Program-made: the position numbers and the translations under genes
Shown: in pieces, positions 52,314 to 61,575 of the stretch
Layout of the letters: every line of letters starts with the position of its first letter
Numbering within the stretch: position 1 is the stretch's first letter
Source of the DNA: Dyadobacter endophyticus
GTDB lineage: Bacteria > Bacteroidota > Bacteroidia > Cytophagales > Spirosomataceae
Reading direction: 5' to 3'
DNA length: 64,000 nucleotides
NCBI RefSeq assembly: GCF_014641595.1
Contig: NZ_BMIA01000001.1
Location: 2,914,426 to 2,978,425, forward strand
The notes under the pieces: model-generated
The model's database searches: none
What the model saw: only the letters and a program-made list of their open reading frames with translations
What the model was told of the DNA's origin: nothing

Positions 52314-53129
52314 TTAAAGTTGCCGTAAGGCGACCCCAAGCTCGGCGGGTTTTGGTGGCTGGACGCTGTCCATTACGAATTGTCGGCTTACTCCCTCATG
52401 TACAAAGTAATAGGTATCCCAATAGGTATGACTGCAAGTCCAGACACGCACGTCAAAAAAGATGGCATTTTCTGTAAGCCTCGTAACCAAAATATCGTGT
52501 TGTCTGTCTTTCAGAGCAAAGGGACAGGTTTTTACAACAATGTCCAGCGCCTCCCTGATCTTGTCAACACCATTCTGACTGCCGGCAGCAAAGACCATGT
52601 CAACCCTGATCTCACCTTTGCCGGAAATATTGGTGATGGGAGAAGTTGAAAGTGAGCCGTTTGGCAGGACAATAGTCTTATTGTCGGGCGTTACCAAGAC
52701 CGTATTGAATATTTGTACACCCTCAACAGTCCCTGTGAAGCCCTGCGCGCTGATCAAATCGCCAACGCGGTAAGGTTTAAAAATCAAAATAAGCACCCCA
52801 CCCGCAAAATTGGCCAGACTGCCTTGCAGAGCCAGGCCAACAGCCAAACCCGCGGCACCTAGTACAGCAACAAAAGACGACGTCTCGATTCCAACGATGC
52901 CTGCAATCGACAGGAGGAGCATGACATTCAACAAAACCACCACCATTGAATTCAGAAAAGGTTGAACGTCCTTGTCGACCTTTCGTTTTTCCATAAAGTT
53001 GCTTAGTAACGTGCCCACTTTGCCAATGATCGCCCTTCCGATTATGAAGGCCACTATTGCCAACGCAATTTTGCCCCCATATGCCGTTGCCAACGCCCAT
53101 ACCTGGGCCTTTAAAATTTCGAGATCCAT
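52314..53129 (-). CDS. Small-conductance mechanosensitive channel (MscS)
   Basis: A 271-aa inner-membrane channel that opens under membrane tension and protects against hypo-osmotic shock. Three helices are followed by the pore helix LGAAGLAVGLALQGSLANFAGG (~91-112, the Gly/Ala-rich TM3), the beta domain (YRVGDLISAQGFTGTVEGVQIFNT, VLPNGSLS) and the alpha/beta C-terminal domain. Normal length. The upstream small membrane-protein gene overlaps its start by 19 bases, and GlsB follows. Confidence 0.93.
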   Translation of the reverse strand: MDLEILKAQVWALATAYGGKIALAIVAFIIGRAIIGKVGTLLSNFMEKRKVDKDVQPFLNSMVVVLLNVMLLLSIAGIVGIETSSFVAVLGAAGLAVGLALQGSLANFAGGVLILIFKPYRVGDLISAQGFTGTVEGVQIFNTVLVTPDNKTIVLPNGSLSTSPITNISGKGEIRVDMVFAAGSQNGVDKIREALDIVVKTCPFALKDRQHDILVTRLTENAIFFDVRVWTCSHTYWDTYYFVHEGVSRQFVMDSVQPPKPAELGVALRQL

Positions 53130-53371
53130 ATTTGTAGCGTATTGAAGTTAAACTGGTGTACCGTGGTCGGCATTTTCTGCTGCGCCGGTCGAGCTTTATC
53201 CGGCCCGATACCTTTGTTAATGCCCCCATTACTGGCAGTGCGTCCTGCCGGAACAGGTTCCTTGGACTTTTGCCGCTCGATGTAACACATAATCAGCAAC
53301 AGGCTGATGATTAAATACAGGATAGTTTTCACTAATAGATTTAAAATAGATGATGAGCGCTTTTCCAACAT
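53111..53371 (-). CDS. Small single-pass membrane protein, unknown
   Basis: An 86-aa frame from the ATG at 53371; a GTG at 53332 (VKTILYLIISLLLIMCYIER) is an alternative and would start right at the membrane segment. One hydrophobic helix is followed by a polar Pro/Gly/Lys-rich tail (KEPVPAGRTASNGGINKGIG). It overlaps the MscS start by 19 bases, which supports translation. No family is recognised. It may be a small companion of MscS or merely an overlapping frame. Confidence 0.4.
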   Translation of the reverse strand: MLEKRSSSILNLLVKTILYLIISLLLIMCYIERQKSKEPVPAGRTASNGGINKGIGPDKARPAQQKMPTTVHQFNFNTLQIWISKF

Positions 53372-53417
53372 TTGAGCAGCGATTTGCGCGTTTATAGTTG
53401 AAATTGACTTTATACGG

Positions 53418-54008
53418 CTAAATCCAGCCAACCGTTTTCCGCCATTCGTTAAATGTGGGGTCCGTGTGCAAATCCCGCTTTGTCGCATTAATGTCAAATT
53501 CGCTGACAGCATTGATCTTATCGGCAAGGATAGGCGGTAGCTGCAAACCCGCCCTGAGCGTATTAACCGTGGTAGCGTCTTCCAGCGGATAGAGATATTC
53601 ACCTTCATATTGGGTGCCGTAGCGCTGAGGATGCCCCGAGAAATAGCAGATTCGGTCGTGAAGACAGGCCAGGTTTGCCGGGTTAATGTCGGAGCAAACC
53701 AGTTGCATCAACGTGTAGCACCCTTTCATGAAAGCGGGTTCTGCAATTGAATGCTGGACAATCAGCCAGGCCGCGTCACTGGCTTGCTCCCCAACTTTTG
53801 AGCGGGTCGGCCAGCCAATTTCTGCGATGATCTCACGGAGCTGATTTGCATTTTGTCGATGAACAGCCTCCATGACCGGATTATAGCCAGGCGATAGTTT
53901 GTCTGCAGTTTGCAATTTTTCGCGAACGTCCAGATCGCGTGCGGCCATTTGAACCAGCTGGTGGGTTAACTGCTCCCTCCTCATGCTGTTGGCTAAATAG
54001 ATGTCCAT
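53418..54008 (-). CDS. DUF6624-like protein
   Basis: A 196-aa protein, mostly helical. MEAVHRQNANQLREIIAEIGWPTRSKVG then DAAWLIVQHS and CLHDRICYFSGHPQRYGTQY are the pattern I associate with DUF6624: histidines and an aromatic-rich loop that may form an active site. There is no signal peptide. The function is unknown. It lies 46 bases upstream of the small membrane-protein gene and 74 bases downstream of the BON-LysM gene, all in the same direction. Confidence 0.75.
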   Translation of the reverse strand: MDIYLANSMRREQLTHQLVQMAARDLDVREKLQTADKLSPGYNPVMEAVHRQNANQLREIIAEIGWPTRSKVGEQASDAAWLIVQHSIAEPAFMKGCYTLMQLVCSDINPANLACLHDRICYFSGHPQRYGTQYEGEYLYPLEDATTVNTLRAGLQLPPILADKINAVSEFDINATKRDLHTDPTFNEWRKTVGWI

Positions 54009-54082
54009 GGATACCGAGATTTACATTTGATTAAACCATCGGAAGTTTTTTTGCAATGCCTCCGATGGTTTTCCGAAATCCT

Positions 54083-54541
54083 TTACAAGGCCGGAATACG
54101 TAAGACCTGCCCGGGGTAAATTTTATCCGGATCGGAAAGCATTGGTTGGTTGGCTTCAAATATCAGTGGATACTTGTGCATGTCGCCGTAGACTTTTAGC
54201 GCGATTTTAGACAGCGTGTCGCCGGATTCAACAGTATGATACGTTGCTGCCGGAGCAGGAGTAGTCACTTTAAGGCGGCTATCGACGAGGCCAACACCTT
54301 CTACGTTACCAACTGCGAGTGCGATTTTCTCGGCATCCTCCTGCCTGGCTACTTCGCCTTCCAGTATTACGGTGTCCGCAGACACTTTTACTGCCAGGTT
54401 GTTGTAAGCGAGCCCCAGTGATTTTACGTGCGCGAGCAGCGCGCTGGCGCGAAGGGGTTCGACCTCATGCACCGGTACAGTCGCTTCCGGTTTGTTGAAC
54501 ACTTTCTGCCCTACTCCTTTAATAAATGATAGAAGACCCAT
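54083..54541 (-). CDS. BON-LysM protein (Kbp/YgaU-like)
   Basis: A 152-aa protein with a BON domain (~28-95; NNLAVKVSADTVILEGEVAR, then GNVEGVGLVDSRL) and a C-terminal LysM domain (~100-150; YHTVESGDTLSKIALKVYGD, PDKIYPGQVLRIP). The layout and length match E. coli Kbp (YgaU), a cytoplasmic potassium-binding protein induced by osmotic stress. No signal peptide, which argues for a cytoplasmic place. It heads the group with DUF6624, MscS and GlsB, an osmotic or envelope-stress set. Confidence 0.9.
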   Translation of the reverse strand: MGLLSFIKGVGQKVFNKPEATVPVHEVEPLRASALLAHVKSLGLAYNNLAVKVSADTVILEGEVARQEDAEKIALAVGNVEGVGLVDSRLKVTTPAPAATYHTVESGDTLSKIALKVYGDMHKYPLIFEANQPMLSDPDKIYPGQVLRIPAL

Positions 54542-54584
54542 GTTTGATTGGTATTTGTGTGAAAAATTGATTGTAATCCCGGGG

Positions 54585-54626
54585 TTTGGCTAACAGATCG
54601 CGTAGCCAGGCGATCTGTTAGCCAAA
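54585..54626. terminator. Long hairpin after the first giant surface-protein gene
   Basis: A perfect 17-bp inverted repeat (54585-54601 and 54610-54626) with an 8-nt loop, 11 bp past the stop of the gene ending at 54638. There is only a short T run, but the stem is long and ends in AAA/TTT. Confidence 0.75.
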
Positions 54627-54637
54627 TGCTGATCATG

Positions 54638-57600
54638 CTATTTTGAAACCATTACCTTGAATGCCCTCACCTTGCCATCCACCCCTTTTACCGTAACTGT
54701 ATAAAGGCCGGCATGTAGGTGACTGACATCGATTCCTTGCGCAGTAACATGCGCTGATCTAAAAATCCGCTCGCCGCTGGCATTCAACACGGATAACTCC
54801 TTAACCTTTTCCAGGTCAATGCCCTTCACATACAGCATATCCGACACCGGGTTCGGGTAAACCGTCACAAGCTGGGTGGCCCCGTAAAAAACATGCCGGA
54901 TACGGCTGTATGAGAATGTCAAGTCGGAATCAATCATGCGCAAGCGGTAAAAGCTATCACCGCTTAACGGAGCGGGATCAGTAAAATCATACGCTTTGAT
55001 AGTAGTGCTCTCTCCATGTGAGCGCACGGCGCCTACCTCCGTCCAGGCCTTGCCATTGGCGCTCCGCTCGATCTCGAAACGATCGCTATTGGTCTCAGTG
55101 GCCGTAGACCAGGTCAGCAAAGCACCGTGATCCAGCGCCTTAGCCTCGAAGCTGATGAGCGTCACAGGCAGCGAGTAATAAATGCCGGCATCGATGTTCA
55201 TATTGAATTCGTTGTCTGCCAGTGCAATAACCGGCGTTTTTCCGTTCGAAACATCCGCGTCACTATTGTTTGCATCATTTACGGTGCCTACAACAGAAGA
55301 AAACAGATAGCCCGATGGCAGGCTGCTAAAACCAACTACATAAGAACCGGCGGTCAGGTTGGGAAAGCTGTAATAGCCGTTGGCATCGGTGGACGTCGTA
55401 GCCAGCACACTGGTGCCGTCGGCGCCGTACAAGGTTACGGTGATCCCGCTCACTCCGGATTCTGCCGCATCCTGAATACCATTCTGGTTGGTATCGTTCC
55501 ACACATAGTCGCCCAATCCCGATTTGGCCAGCGGCTGGCTGCAATTGACACTGTTCAGGTTGACCGTTACGATTTTGGTGATACAATCCCCTAGCGTGAT
55601 CGTGCACTGATAAGTGCCATTGTTAGCCGCGACGTAAGAGCCAAAAACGATGTCCTTTGATGTCGCGATTACCGGGCCGCCATTGAAGGTCCACGAGTAG
55701 CTGGCGTTGGTGATTTCTTCGGCACTTAACGTATAAGGCTGGTCAAGGCAGGGCTGCGCAGAATTGGTCACATACACTGCTACCAGCGGTTTGACAGACA
55801 CCTGCGTGACGGAGGTCTTGCCGCACTGGTCGGTAATCCTCACGTCGTAATCCGTATCGGCCGCCAAACCTTCCGCCGTATAGTTATTAGGGACTGCACT
55901 ACCGATGACCGTGTAGGTGGTTTCGGTCACTTTCTTCATTTCCAGCAAAAAAGGCCCGAAGCCGGAGAATTCAAATACCGCTATGCCTGTTGCTGCGCTG
56001 GCAGTACAGTTGATGCCCAGTTTTTTCACCACGACGGGATCAGAACCTTCCGGCTGGATGGTCAGGTCCTTGGTCGCTTCCATGTTAGGCTTGCCGCAAG
56101 ACGACATATCCACGATCGCCTTCAAAGTATAAGTCCCCGGCGCGAGGTTGGTAAAGCTTCCCGATGCGTTGGAGGCGATCACCGTGGTACCCTGCAAAAG
56201 CTGGAAGCTTACCTTCTGGTCGCCGTTGAAATTCAGCACCGCAGTAATTGTGCCAGCACCACCGCAGAGCTGGGTTGTACTGCCGTCCAGGGCAAAAACT
56301 AATACTTCGGAGTCGGCTGGTATCGTAAAAGGCGACTCAGACGGTGGGCATGACGAATTCGAGAAGACCACCTTATAATCACCCGGAGGAATGTTGTTGA
56401 AGTAAATAGCGCCATTGTGAAACTCGTAGCCGGCCGAATTGGCCACGAATGCATTGGTTGTGGCATTCACCAGCTTGATATTGGAATAATCCTGATTGGG
56501 GATATAGCCATTCACTTCCACGATAACGTTTACCGTACCGGCCGTATTCGCGCAGTCCAGGCGCGCGGTGTACCACGTTACGTGTGGCGCATCCGCAGGT
56601 GTAGGCGTGTAAATTGTCCGTGTGATGGTACGTCCGCACGCATCGGTCACCACATACGTATAATGATGGGCAGGCGCCACCGTGACCAGCGTTCCAACAT
56701 CGAAAACAAACGTCGTGCTTGCCCCTGCAACAGGGTTACCTGCCACATCAAACCCTTCGACCGTGACATCGTAAGGCCAGGTGCCGCCGTAAATATCCAG
56801 TGCCAGATTGACATCGTCCGTCGGGGCGCATCCGATATGCACATTCCCGAAAGAGGACAGCACAGGTGTCCCGATGGGCAAGCATTCGATCGTCACTTCG
56901 CCGCACACCGAGGTTGTGCGGATCAGGACGGCCTGAACGGTGGTTGGCAAATTGAGCGTCTGCAAGTCGCTGGAACTGTTGATGATAATGGTCTGATCGG
57001 CCGCCGTTGCGGGTACTTCACAATTAGCCCCGGCTGCCATATACCACATCTCCAACTGATAACCTGCCCCGCTTGGATCTATTTGCGTACCATCCGCCTC
57101 CCGAACCAGTGTATTCCAAAGAATCTGCGTTTGAGCACATTGGTAATTGTAATACCCGAATTTCAGCTTTGCCGCCGGATAAACAGGCTGCACATCCACT
57201 GACTGGGTCACAAAATTATTGCACGCATCCTTCACGCGCACCTGGTAAACACCAAAAGACGGTGCGGTGAACGTATTGGAGCTGCTATAAGTAAAATTGG
57301 CATCCGGCTCGGCAGCGTTGTTCGATAACAGGAACGCATAGGAAAGCGGCGCTTTGCCACCCGTTGCGGTTGCCGTAATGATCGCTCCCGCGTTGGTGGT
57401 GGCGCTCATGCGTCCCCCCGGATCTCCCCCTGCCCCGCCACTGCCGCCGCTACCGCCACCGCTGGTTGCACACACATTGGTGACCGCGGGCGTCAGGTTC
57501 AAAGGGGTATATTCATCGGCGACAGTCGCTGTTACATCGGCCGTGACCGTGCCGCAGGTAATCCGGACCGTATAGTTGCCGGCTGGCAGGCCGGTGAAAT

Positions 57601-57961
57601 TATTGGAGCTTTGAGCGGTGGTCTGATACCCGCCCGCGGCAGGGCCGGCGATAATCTGATAAGTTGCGGAAGGCTCCGTTTCAGCGCTCGAATGGATCAG
57701 TATCTGGCCCGACGACGGGCAACTGGCAGCCGTTACCACGGGTGCGCTGGTCGTGATCGTCGAAGGGCATTGACCGTAGCTTGTAATGCAGAAAAAAACC
57801 AGGTAAAACGCCAGGTCGCCCACGAGCTTGGCGCGTCGTTGAAAGAAGTGTTTCAGGTTTGAAAATCCAAAAAAAACTTTGAATTGCCGGTCACTACCAT
57901 CGGGCCGGGTTGAACTTAGTCCTTTCGTTGTGTAGAAAGGGAGAGGGAAAAATTGAGCCAT
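54638..57961 (-). CDS. Giant T9SS-secreted surface protein with SdrD B-like domain
   Basis: A 1107-aa exported protein from the ATG at 57961 (58003 is also in frame). The hydrophobic signal (LVGDLAFYLVFFCITSYGQC) lies ~45 residues after this start, so the true start may be a later non-ATG codon. The body has many Ig-like or SprB-like units (GNYTVRITCG, GTYTLKAIVDM, GDYKVVFSNS), then an SdrD B domain (GDYVWNDTNQNGIQDAAESG, ~880-980), a fibronectin-like region, and a C-terminal type A sorting domain (VYPNPVSDMLYVKG...VMVSK) for type IX secretion. An adhesin or gliding-surface role is likely. The stretch GGGSGGSGGAGGDPGG is a flexible linker. Confidence 0.9.
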   Translation of the reverse strand: MAQFFPLPFYTTKGLSSTRPDGSDRQFKVFFGFSNLKHFFQRRAKLVGDLAFYLVFFCITSYGQCPSTITTSAPVVTAASCPSSGQILIHSSAETEPSATYQIIAGPAAGGYQTTAQSSNNFTGLPAGNYTVRITCGTVTADVTATVADEYTPLNLTPAVTNVCATSGGGSGGSGGAGGDPGGRMSATTNAGAIITATATGGKAPLSYAFLLSNNAAEPDANFTYSSSNTFTAPSFGVYQVRVKDACNNFVTQSVDVQPVYPAAKLKFGYYNYQCAQTQILWNTLVREADGTQIDPSGAGYQLEMWYMAAGANCEVPATAADQTIIINSSSDLQTLNLPTTVQAVLIRTTSVCGEVTIECLPIGTPVLSSFGNVHIGCAPTDDVNLALDIYGGTWPYDVTVEGFDVAGNPVAGASTTFVFDVGTLVTVAPAHHYTYVVTDACGRTITRTIYTPTPADAPHVTWYTARLDCANTAGTVNVIVEVNGYIPNQDYSNIKLVNATTNAFVANSAGYEFHNGAIYFNNIPPGDYKVVFSNSSCPPSESPFTIPADSEVLVFALDGSTTQLCGGAGTITAVLNFNGDQKVSFQLLQGTTVIASNASGSFTNLAPGTYTLKAIVDMSSCGKPNMEATKDLTIQPEGSDPVVVKKLGINCTASAATGIAVFEFSGFGPFLLEMKKVTETTYTVIGSAVPNNYTAEGLAADTDYDVRITDQCGKTSVTQVSVKPLVAVYVTNSAQPCLDQPYTLSAEEITNASYSWTFNGGPVIATSKDIVFGSYVAANNGTYQCTITLGDCITKIVTVNLNSVNCSQPLAKSGLGDYVWNDTNQNGIQDAAESGVSGITVTLYGADGTSVLATTSTDANGYYSFPNLTAGSYVVGFSSLPSGYLFSSVVGTVNDANNSDADVSNGKTPVIALADNEFNMNIDAGIYYSLPVTLISFEAKALDHGALLTWSTATETNSDRFEIERSANGKAWTEVGAVRSHGESTTIKAYDFTDPAPLSGDSFYRLRMIDSDLTFSYSRIRHVFYGATQLVTVYPNPVSDMLYVKGIDLEKVKELSVLNASGERIFRSAHVTAQGIDVSHLHAGLYTVTVKGVDGKVRAFKVMVSK

Positions 57962-58092
57962 AAACGCGTCATGTAAAGGGTTACTAAAAAAACAAACTTC
58001 CAATTGCTTATGGGTGCACGGGCACCGCTGATGCCCGCTTCAATGTATGTATGAGTATGATACAGGGCTACCTGCCGTGTGCGGAAGGAAGC

Positions 58093-58117
58093 AGCGCCGG
58101 CGATGTTTCCCGGCGCT
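58093..58117. terminator. Hairpin after the second giant surface-protein gene
   Basis: AGCGCCGG (58093-58100) pairs with CCGGCGCT (58110-58117) over a 9-nt loop, 8 bp past the stop at 58126. There is no T run, so it may be a stem protecting the mRNA end or a weak terminator. Confidence 0.5.
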
Positions 58118-58125
58118 CCCCTCCA

Positions 58126-61100
58126 TTAGTTTTTAATAATCGTCCGGGAGGCCTGGCTGCCGTCGTTGTAGATCAGCGTCACCACATAGCTCCCTGCCCG
58201 CAAGCCCGACAAATCGATTTCCGAAGGATTGGCTCCGGCTTTCGAATACACCATCACGCCGCTGTTGCTGTAAACCACGACCTTTCGGATGTTGGCCGCA
58301 TTCACGTCGTCGATCCGGAGCGTGCGCCCCACAGGATTCGGGTAGAGATTTAGTTTAACATGGCCAATCGACATCGAACGGATTTGGCTATACGCGAATG
58401 TCTCATCCAAATCCACCATCTTCAAGCGGTAATAGACCGTCCCATAAGATGCCTGGCGATCGGTGAACTCGTAGGTGGTCCGTTTGTTGGAGGATTCCGC
58501 CGCCGCCACTTTGCCTACCGCTTGCCAATGACGCGCATCGACGCTGCGCTCGATGTCGAAATGGGAGCTGTTTGTCTCGCTGGTTGTAGCCCAGCTTATC
58601 AGCACGGCAGATTCGGACCTGGCTATTTCAAAACTCACCAAGGTGACCGGCATTGGGTCCTCCCACTTCAATTCGTAGACAGCTGGCGTAGGGTCTACAG
58701 CACCGCTGAGATCGGCATAGGCATATTCAAATTGTGTAATCGTATCACCTAAGGTCGCAGCCGTGAATTTGACCTGCAACTTCGAAGGATCGAAACCCGT
58801 GATCGTAAGGCCCGAAGTTACCAGCACATTATCATAGTACAGCTCCGAATTGGTCGGCACGGTGGTAATGGTAACTGTCTTACCCGTGAGCACCCCGCCC
58901 GCAGGCATATCTTCGGGATCTGAACCGGACAGCACCGGAGGGTTCGAGCCGCCGTTCATCGTGATTAGCTGACCAGCGTAGGGCTGGAAGATTTGAGTGG
59001 ATTTCGGGTCGCTGTCAGGCAATTGCTGGATGCCGAAGTTGGCATTGTTTACATTGGAATTACCGACCACGATGGCGATCCCCCCATCCGGTGCTCCGTC
59101 ATCCCCGGTATTATCGCAGCAATCCTCGCCGGTTGCTATCCAGCCATTACTACCACCTCCCTGGAACACCGATGTGATGTTTCCTGCCGGATTGGTTCCC
59201 AATACAGCCGTATAAGTCGTGTTAGGTGTTACATCAGCGAAACTATATGTCCCATCGGCGTCGACCGGAACAGTGCTTACCAAAGTGGAGCCATTGTACA
59301 AGCTCACATAGAGCTGCGTGGCCGATACCTGACCGATACCCGTTCCGTTAACGCTATTGTCTGTCAAGCCGTTGGCGTCGTGGAATACGTTTCCGCAAAT
59401 AGCCGCCAGAACGGTTGCCTGTGTGGAGCTGTTCGTACAGTTAGCCGTGCCCGTAAAACGTACCGAAGCCGTGTAAGTTCCAGGTGCCACATTGGCGAAA
59501 ACGGGAGACGCTTGCCAGTTGGTACCATCGATACTGTATTCATAGGCGCCGATCGGAGCTGTGATCGTGATCAAGCCCAGCCCACCGGCGCAATCGCTGT
59601 TTTGCAGTACCACAGTTGGTGTCGGCGGGGACAATGAAAAACTGATGTCGTCGATGGCCAGGTCGTTGCCATTTCCTCCAAGCCCGTTATTGCTAATCAC
59701 CAGATCGATATCCGACGAAGTACCGGTAAAATCGAAGCCAAATTTCTGCCATGTTCCCGGCACGGCATCATTTGTCAGTTCTCCGGTACTGTAAGTGCCT
59801 AAAACCGTTTGCGTATTGTGATCAAAAACGGTGAATGAGACATTCGGGTTTACCTGTGCCGCCGCTGTCAGGTTCACGATCCATGCAGAAAAACTGTAAT
59901 TGGCGCCCGCTATTACCCCTGTGAAACGACGGCGGAAAAATTCGCCTTTGTCAAAGCCTGCATTTACCGCGTACATGTAGCCCAAATCTCCGTCACCGGG
60001 AGTATGATCCACAATCCCGGCGGCACCCGACCACGTGTTAAAATCAGGGTTTGCCCGGTTTACAATTTTGTAGTAACCATCTTCGCCGGGAGCATTGCCA
60101 GTCAGGTAGTGATACGAGGTCTGCCCCGCAACTGGAAGTCCAAAAGAGCCGCTTGTCGTTGCCGTGCCTACGGCAGTACCGACTCCAAACGTTTCCAGAT
60201 AAGCATTTGCACAGTCACTGGTCATATTAAATGGGTTAAGCTCCCCATTTTGATACACAACATGGACTACTTCACCGGCTGCTACATCGACGGTGGCAGT
60301 ACCTGTTGCCTGATTGGAAGTAGAGTTCGCAGTCGGATCATAAATAAGGATTTTTTGCAAATCCCATCCTGCAATCGCGGACTCTGATATGGTATAAGTA
60401 CCCGGCACAACAGGGATTAACTGAGAGTTTCCAATTGTTGTCCGTACCCTCTCATCATCAATATAGATGGGATTTGTCCCGTCAAAAGCACGCGTAAAAA
60501 TGTTATAGAACGGATATGGGCCGCTCGACGGGGCCCAGCTGCCCGTAACACCCCAGCCTCCGCTGGCCATCGTAGACCATAGCAAATTAGATGGCCCGCC
60601 CGTAATTTTGAATGCGTCGAACGACCCTGTTTCCTTACTCCAAGTGGTGCCCGACAGAAATTTGTGAACATATGCTCCCGTCGGCGAGTTTACTACATCG
60701 GTTGCCACAGTGTACACCTCACCATTTTGGGTCACAGCGATGTCTTTATATGCGGCATAGTCCGACACAGGACTGCCCAAACTATTGACAACCGGTGCGG
60801 CCGCGGGAGTGATCTCGCGGATCGTCCTTACCGATCCGGCATTACCGCCCACATAGACATTTCCGTTGGTCGGGTTAACATCTATCCTGTATTGAGCGGT
60901 GCCTGAGATGTTTGCGTAAATATTCCATGCTGTACCCGAGCCGCTCCATTTATATATGGCTGAATTATCCCTTACAATATACACCGCCGGACCATTTACA
61001 AAACTGGAAGTCGGCGTACCTGTCCACCCGCTACCGATATCATTCCATCCAGCACTATTTGAGAACTGGGCTGTTAGCGATATCTGGACCTCCGGGCTCA

Positions 61101-61527
61101 CGCCGTCGTAGCTATATACTGTACCCGCACTGTCAATAAAATAGCAAGTTCCACCGGGGCCGCCGTCAACCCGAGCGACACCTGTAATACCGGTTTGCAC
61201 CCATGTGGTGCTGTTTGCGTCACGGTAATATAATACACCCGAGTTGGTCGCAGCCCAAAGACGGCCGTTTTCAGATGCCCCGATATCCTGGGATACACTG
61301 TTCTGTGTTGGGTCATCATTTAACGTGAAAGTGGGAACGGGTGTGCTCCCCCCACTCACCGTGATGTTGATATCCGGGCTACCGGTTTCATTCAAAGCTT
61401 TTGAATGCAAATAAATATAGCCGGTCTGCGCCAAAATGGATTCCGCAGTCGACCCAATCATCAGTAAGGCCAAAGCGATTCTTAGAACACCCCGCCTGGG
61501 CAAGGTACATTGTTTGGTATTCATCAT
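58126..61527 (-). CDS. Giant T9SS-secreted surface protein with tectonin-like propeller
   Basis: An 1133-aa exported protein. A signal peptide (RGVLRIALALLMIGSTAESI-LAQ) precedes tectonin/beta-propeller-like repeats (ENGRLWAATNSGVLYY, YFIDSAGTVYSYDG, VYVGGNAGSV; ~85-330). Then come a carbohydrate-binding-like domain (YLETFGVGTAVGTATTSGSF, ~445-630, with AIDDISF), an SdrD B-like segment (ICGNVFHDANGLTD, ~705), a fibronectin-like region, and a type A sorting domain (LYPNPVGRTLRIDD). The tail PVTLVSFEIARSESAVLISW is nearly shared with the neighbour at 54638 (PVTLISFEAKALDHGALLTW), so the two genes are related at their C-terminal third. Confidence 0.9.
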   Translation of the reverse strand: MMNTKQCTLPRRGVLRIALALLMIGSTAESILAQTGYIYLHSKALNETGSPDINITVSGGSTPVPTFTLNDDPTQNSVSQDIGASENGRLWAATNSGVLYYRDANSTTWVQTGITGVARVDGGPGGTCYFIDSAGTVYSYDGVSPEVQISLTAQFSNSAGWNDIGSGWTGTPTSSFVNGPAVYIVRDNSAIYKWSGSGTAWNIYANISGTAQYRIDVNPTNGNVYVGGNAGSVRTIREITPAAAPVVNSLGSPVSDYAAYKDIAVTQNGEVYTVATDVVNSPTGAYVHKFLSGTTWSKETGSFDAFKITGGPSNLLWSTMASGGWGVTGSWAPSSGPYPFYNIFTRAFDGTNPIYIDDERVRTTIGNSQLIPVVPGTYTISESAIAGWDLQKILIYDPTANSTSNQATGTATVDVAAGEVVHVVYQNGELNPFNMTSDCANAYLETFGVGTAVGTATTSGSFGLPVAGQTSYHYLTGNAPGEDGYYKIVNRANPDFNTWSGAAGIVDHTPGDGDLGYMYAVNAGFDKGEFFRRRFTGVIAGANYSFSAWIVNLTAAAQVNPNVSFTVFDHNTQTVLGTYSTGELTNDAVPGTWQKFGFDFTGTSSDIDLVISNNGLGGNGNDLAIDDISFSLSPPTPTVVLQNSDCAGGLGLITITAPIGAYEYSIDGTNWQASPVFANVAPGTYTASVRFTGTANCTNSSTQATVLAAICGNVFHDANGLTDNSVNGTGIGQVSATQLYVSLYNGSTLVSTVPVDADGTYSFADVTPNTTYTAVLGTNPAGNITSVFQGGGSNGWIATGEDCCDNTGDDGAPDGGIAIVVGNSNVNNANFGIQQLPDSDPKSTQIFQPYAGQLITMNGGSNPPVLSGSDPEDMPAGGVLTGKTVTITTVPTNSELYYDNVLVTSGLTITGFDPSKLQVKFTAATLGDTITQFEYAYADLSGAVDPTPAVYELKWEDPMPVTLVSFEIARSESAVLISWATTSETNSSHFDIERSVDARHWQAVGKVAAAESSNKRTTYEFTDRQASYGTVYYRLKMVDLDETFAYSQIRSMSIGHVKLNLYPNPVGRTLRIDDVNAANIRKVVVYSNSGVMVYSKAGANPSEIDLSGLRAGSYVVTLIYNDGSQASRTIIKN

Positions 61528-61575
61528 TACATAGGTTAGTTATTGTATTTTCTGTCTGTTAATACGGATGCATTT

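Noticed and set aside
56417..57202. 261-codon plus-strand frame inside the giant surface-protein gene
   Set aside because: Antisense; rich in Cys, His and Arg as expected for a shadow of Thr/Ala/Val-rich coding sequence.
58993..59637. 214-codon plus-strand frame inside the second giant surface-protein gene
   Set aside because: Antisense shadow without domains.
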